DNA from: Psychroserpens ponticola
GTDB lineage: Bacteria > Bacteroidota > Bacteroidia > Flavobacteriales > Flavobacteriaceae
Assembly (NCBI RefSeq): GCF_023556315.2
Contig: NZ_CP116221.1
Coordinates: forward strand, 3,300,001 to 3,364,000
Direction: 5' to 3'
Length of the DNA stretch: 64,000 nt
A program made the position numbers and the translations under genes. The notes beneath the pieces are model-generated. The model was not told where the DNA came from and made no database searches. It worked only from the letters and a program-made list of their open reading frames with translations. Positions 61,954-64,000 of the stretch are shown piece after piece. Every line of letters starts with the position of its first letter. Position 1 is the first letter of the stretch.

Positions 61954-63555
61954 ATGAAAAACGTTATACTATATGGAAGGGTTTCTACTGATGAGCAAGC
62001 CGATAAAGGGTTTTCGCTAAGAGATCAAGAACAGAAATTATTAAACTATTGTTCAGTCAATAATTTGAACGTAGTCTTTATTTTCCGTGATGATCATTCA
62101 GCTAAAACTTTCAATCGTCCTGAATTCAAAAAACTGATTAATTTTATAAAAAAGAATAAATCCAAAGTTGATGGACTATTATTTACTAAGTGGGATCGGT
62201 TTTCTAGGAATACTTCCGAGTCTTATAATAAAATAAAAGACTTTAATGAACTTGGAGTAATTGTGAATGCTATTGAACAGCCTCTAGATCTATCTATTCC
62301 TGAACAAGGTCTGATGCTAGCAGTTTATCTTTCCATGCCTGAAGTTGAGAACCACAGACGTTCCTTAAATATTACTGCTGGCATGAGACGTTCTCTGAAG
62401 GAAGGGCGTTACTGTGTTTCTCCACCCAAAGGTTATAGCATGGGACGTGATGAGCAAAATAAACCAATACTCATTCCAAATGAGGATGCTAAATTCATTA
62501 CAGAAGGATTTAAATTATTAAGTAAGGGATTATATAGTCAAAAAGATGTCTTAACCAAATTGCAAGTGAAAGGGCTTAAAACCAGTAAGCCTGCATTTGG
62601 GCGCATCATAAGAAATCCTTTATATAAAGGAGCAATCCGAATTAAAGCCTTTCAAGATGAACCTAAGCAAATTATAAAGGGTATACATGAGCCCTTGATT
62701 TCTGAAGCCATATTTGATAAGGTACAAGATCTTATAAATAACAACTCAAAACAGTACAGAGTTACTCACAAAAAAGTAAATATGAAGTTTCCTTTAAAAG
62801 GGTTTGTACTATGTCCCAGTTGTCTTAAACCACTTAAAGCAAGTACTTCTAAAGGTAGAACTCAATACTATTCTTATTATCACTGTTACAAACCCTGTAA
62901 TACAAGGTACAAAGCTGAAGATGTTGAACTTTGGATGTATTCTTTTTTAAGCGGAATTTCCTTAAATAAAAACGCTCAAAAATTATTAGTCAAAATGATT
63001 GAAAATCGTTTTATGCAGCAAACCAAATCTAAAAAACTCAGCCCAAAGCATTATCAAGAAATTGAATCCCTTGAACTAAAACTTATTAAGTTACAAGATC
63101 TTTATTTGGATGGTGAGTTCAATTCTGATGAATATAAAAGTGCAAAAAAACGTCTTCAGAAAAGATTAAATGAGCTTAAAGAAATTGAAGGGACTTTTAA
63201 AAAATCTAAAGAAATTCTGGGTATTTACAAAAAAGGGATTGAAAAACTTGAATCTTTTGATAAACAGTTTACTCATAGCGATATAGACCGAAAAAGACAG
63301 CTGTTGGGTTCGATTTTTCCTGAAAAGTTCCAATTTGAAAATAATGAAGTTCGAACCGCAGATATCAATCCAATACTCTTAAAGATTGCCAATGTTAATA
63401 AGGTATTGAAAGGGAATAAAAAAAGGGACAAATCAAAAAAAGATGATTTGTCCCAGGATGTACAGGCGGAGAGACTCGAACTCTCACACCTCGCGGCACT
63501 AGATCCTAAGTCTAGCGTGTCTACCAATTCCACCACGCCTGCAACTTTCCAATAA
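61954..63555 (+). CDS. Large serine recombinase (integrase) whose frame runs through the tRNA-Leu antisense
   Basis: 533 residues. Catalytic resolvase domain 1-140 with YGRVSTDEQ (nucleophile Ser 11) and LLFTKWDRFSRNTSESY; recombinase domain about 160-255 (PKGYSMGRDEQNKP); zinc ribbon from CPSCLKP near 288 to YYHCYKPCNTRY near 315; coiled coil about 345-430. From about residue 489 the frame reads the inverse of the tRNA terminator and tRNA (AERLELSHLAALDPKSSVS), so the true C-terminus likely ended earlier before insertion. Integrates and excises the island at the tRNA-Leu region. Confidence 0.9.
   Translation: MKNVILYGRVSTDEQADKGFSLRDQEQKLLNYCSVNNLNVVFIFRDDHSAKTFNRPEFKKLINFIKKNKSKVDGLLFTKWDRFSRNTSESYNKIKDFNELGVIVNAIEQPLDLSIPEQGLMLAVYLSMPEVENHRRSLNITAGMRRSLKEGRYCVSPPKGYSMGRDEQNKPILIPNEDAKFITEGFKLLSKGLYSQKDVLTKLQVKGLKTSKPAFGRIIRNPLYKGAIRIKAFQDEPKQIIKGIHEPLISEAIFDKVQDLINNNSKQYRVTHKKVNMKFPLKGFVLCPSCLKPLKASTSKGRTQYYSYYHCYKPCNTRYKAEDVELWMYSFLSGISLNKNAQKLLVKMIENRFMQQTKSKKLSPKHYQEIESLELKLIKLQDLYLDGEFNSDEYKSAKKRLQKRLNELKEIEGTFKKSKEILGIYKKGIEKLESFDKQFTHSDIDRKRQLLGSIFPEKFQFENNEVRTADINPILLKIANVNKVLKGNKKRDKSKKDDLSQDVQAERLELSHLAALDPKSSVSTNSTTPATFQ
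63418..63454 (-). terminator. Terminator of the tRNA-Leu gene
   Basis: Perfect 10-pair stem GGGACAAATC/GATTTGTCCC (63425-63434 with 63445-63454), 10-base loop, then a run of T on the minus strand (63424-63418). It lies seven bases after the tRNA 3' end and inside the recombinase frame. Confidence 0.88.
63461..63542 (-). tRNA. trnL: tRNA-Leu (UAG anticodon)
   Basis: 82 bases. Acceptor GCAGGCG pairs with CGCCTGT (first pair G-U), discriminator A at 63461, no encoded CCA. D-loop GGTGGAATTGGTAGACAC, anticodon stem CTAGA/TCTAG around loop CTTAGGA giving TAG, variable arm TGCCGCGAGGTGT-like as expected for Leu, and T-loop GTTCGAGTC. It reads CUA/CUN codons. Likely the integration site of the island. 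Confidence 0.95.
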
Positions 63556-63566
63556 ATATTGGGATG

Positions 63567-63596
63567 CAAATATAAACAATACTTTCAATATTCAAA
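63567..63596 (-). promoter_or_regulatory. Promoter of tRNA-Leu
   Basis: On the minus strand TATATTTG (63574-63567) matches the -7 consensus and TTTG (63596-63593) lies 18 bases upstream. Transcript would start near 63560, giving a short tRNA leader. Confidence 0.65.
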
Positions 63597-63631
63597 TAAC
63601 TTTAATTACTAAAAAATCATCTTCATTTTTG

Positions 63632-63639
63632 TATTTTTG
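63632..63639 (+). promoter_or_regulatory. -7 element of the dipeptidase gene
   Basis: TATTTTTG matches the TAnnTTTG consensus, 24 bases before the start codon. No clear TTG at the -33 distance. Confidence 0.4.
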
Positions 63640-63662
63640 AATGAATCTAAAAATAGATACAC

Positions 63663-64000
63663 ATGCAAAACATTCAATCGTATATAAATGACCATAAAGA
63701 CAGATTTCTAAATGAATTAATAGAACTGCTTAAAATCCCTTCTGTTAGTGCAGATCCAGCGTTTAAAGACCATGTTATTAAAACAGCAGATGTCATTAAA
63801 GATAGCTTATTAAAAGCTGGTTGTGACCATGCTGAAATTTGTGAAACTGATGGTTTTCCTATTGTATATGGTGAAAAAATATTTGATGAAAATCTTCCAA
63901 CAGTTCTGGTTTATGGACATTATGATGTTCAGCCTGCAGATCCATTAGAACTATGGGATTCTCCACCTTATGAACCTATCATTAAGAAAACAGACATACA
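63663..64000 (+). CDS. M20-family dipeptidase, N-terminal part (cut by window end)
   Basis: The first 112 codons of an M20 dipeptidase: NELIELLKIPSVSADPAF, then VLVYGHYDVQPADPLELW, whose His and Asp are zinc ligands (HYDVQPAD), and the following Pro-rich DSPPYEP. The C-terminal part lies beyond the window. Looks like chromosomal flank outside the island. Confidence 0.88.
   Translation, partial: MQNIQSYINDHKDRFLNELIELLKIPSVSADPAFKDHVIKTADVIKDSLLKAGCDHAEICETDGFPIVYGEKIFDENLPTVLVYGHYDVQPADPLELWDSPPYEPIIKKTDI

Noticed and set aside
63273-63569. Leftward 98-residue frame containing VVELVDTLDLGSSAA
   Set aside because: It is a translation of the tRNA-Leu itself, a well-known annotation artefact.
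1-64000. CRISPR arrays, insertion sequences with transposase, rRNA genes
   Set aside because: None seen: no regularly spaced direct repeats, no DDE, HUH or other transposase reading frame, no rRNA-like stretch.

Overview
The window is AT-rich DNA from a member of the Bacteroidetes, most probably Flavobacteriaceae. The signs are a type IX secretion sorting domain on the first protein, TonB-dependent uptake with a carboxypeptidase-regulatory-like domain, promoters of the TAnnTTTG type, weak use of Shine-Dalgarno sites, and HYC_CC_PP, DUF3347 and haem-binding-domain proteins.

Layout. Bases 1-600 are the 3' end of a secreted alpha-amylase-like gene with its terminator. Bases 63461-64000 hold a tRNA-Leu (minus strand) and the start of an M20 dipeptidase. 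Both flanks look chromosomal. The roughly 62 kb between them reads as one genomic island. A large serine recombinase lies at its right edge, and that reading frame runs straight into the antisense of the tRNA-Leu terminator and tRNA. I see no relaxase, type IV coupling or tra genes, so the island looks integrative but not self-transmissible.

Region 1.2-25 kb (nearly all minus strand) is a copper/silver and other-metal module: an M90 peptidase, CopZ, CopA ATPase, a CDF transporter with a TonB receptor and a Fur-family repressor, an HMA-AraC regulator, CusB, PepSY, three DUF3347 copies, a multicopper oxidase fused to a CopB-like barrel, a TolC-family protein and CusA. Region 25.5-31 kb (plus strand) starts with a second HYC_CC_PP / HMA-AraC pair and continues with two small c-type cytochromes, an outer-membrane protein, and Met- or His-rich metal-binding proteins.

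From 28.9 to 48.0 kb about 22 genes run on the plus strand with gaps of 42 bases or less. This polycistron joins metal-binding proteins to type II NADH dehydrogenase, NhaA, amino-acid and dicarboxylate transporters, archaeal-type GAPDH, class I aldolase, phosphofructokinase, D-lactate dehydrogenase, a universal stress protein, a K+ channel, an ATP-cone nuclease and a beta-CASP nuclease fused to a P-loop NTPase. I infer a portable energy/stress cassette. A CopB-type ATPase, an MFS exporter and a phospholipase-D protein follow.

Region 54.2-58.7 kb is the most unusual part. A leftward operon encodes a multiubiquitin-domain protein, a ThiF/E1-like enzyme and a DUF6527 protein. It diverges from a rightward operon of XRE repressor, ImmA-type protease and group II-like reverse transcriptase. 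The shared intergenic region has an 18-base palindrome lying over the -33 element of a predicted promoter. Two strongly structured non-coding blocks follow the reverse transcriptase. Together this looks like a repressor/protease-controlled, ubiquitin-like conjugation plus reverse-transcriptase system, plausibly for defence. Regions 59.4-63.5 kb hold an EGF-like lipoprotein, a ribbon-helix-helix-like and a MerR-like protein around an operator cluster, two small proteins and the recombinase.
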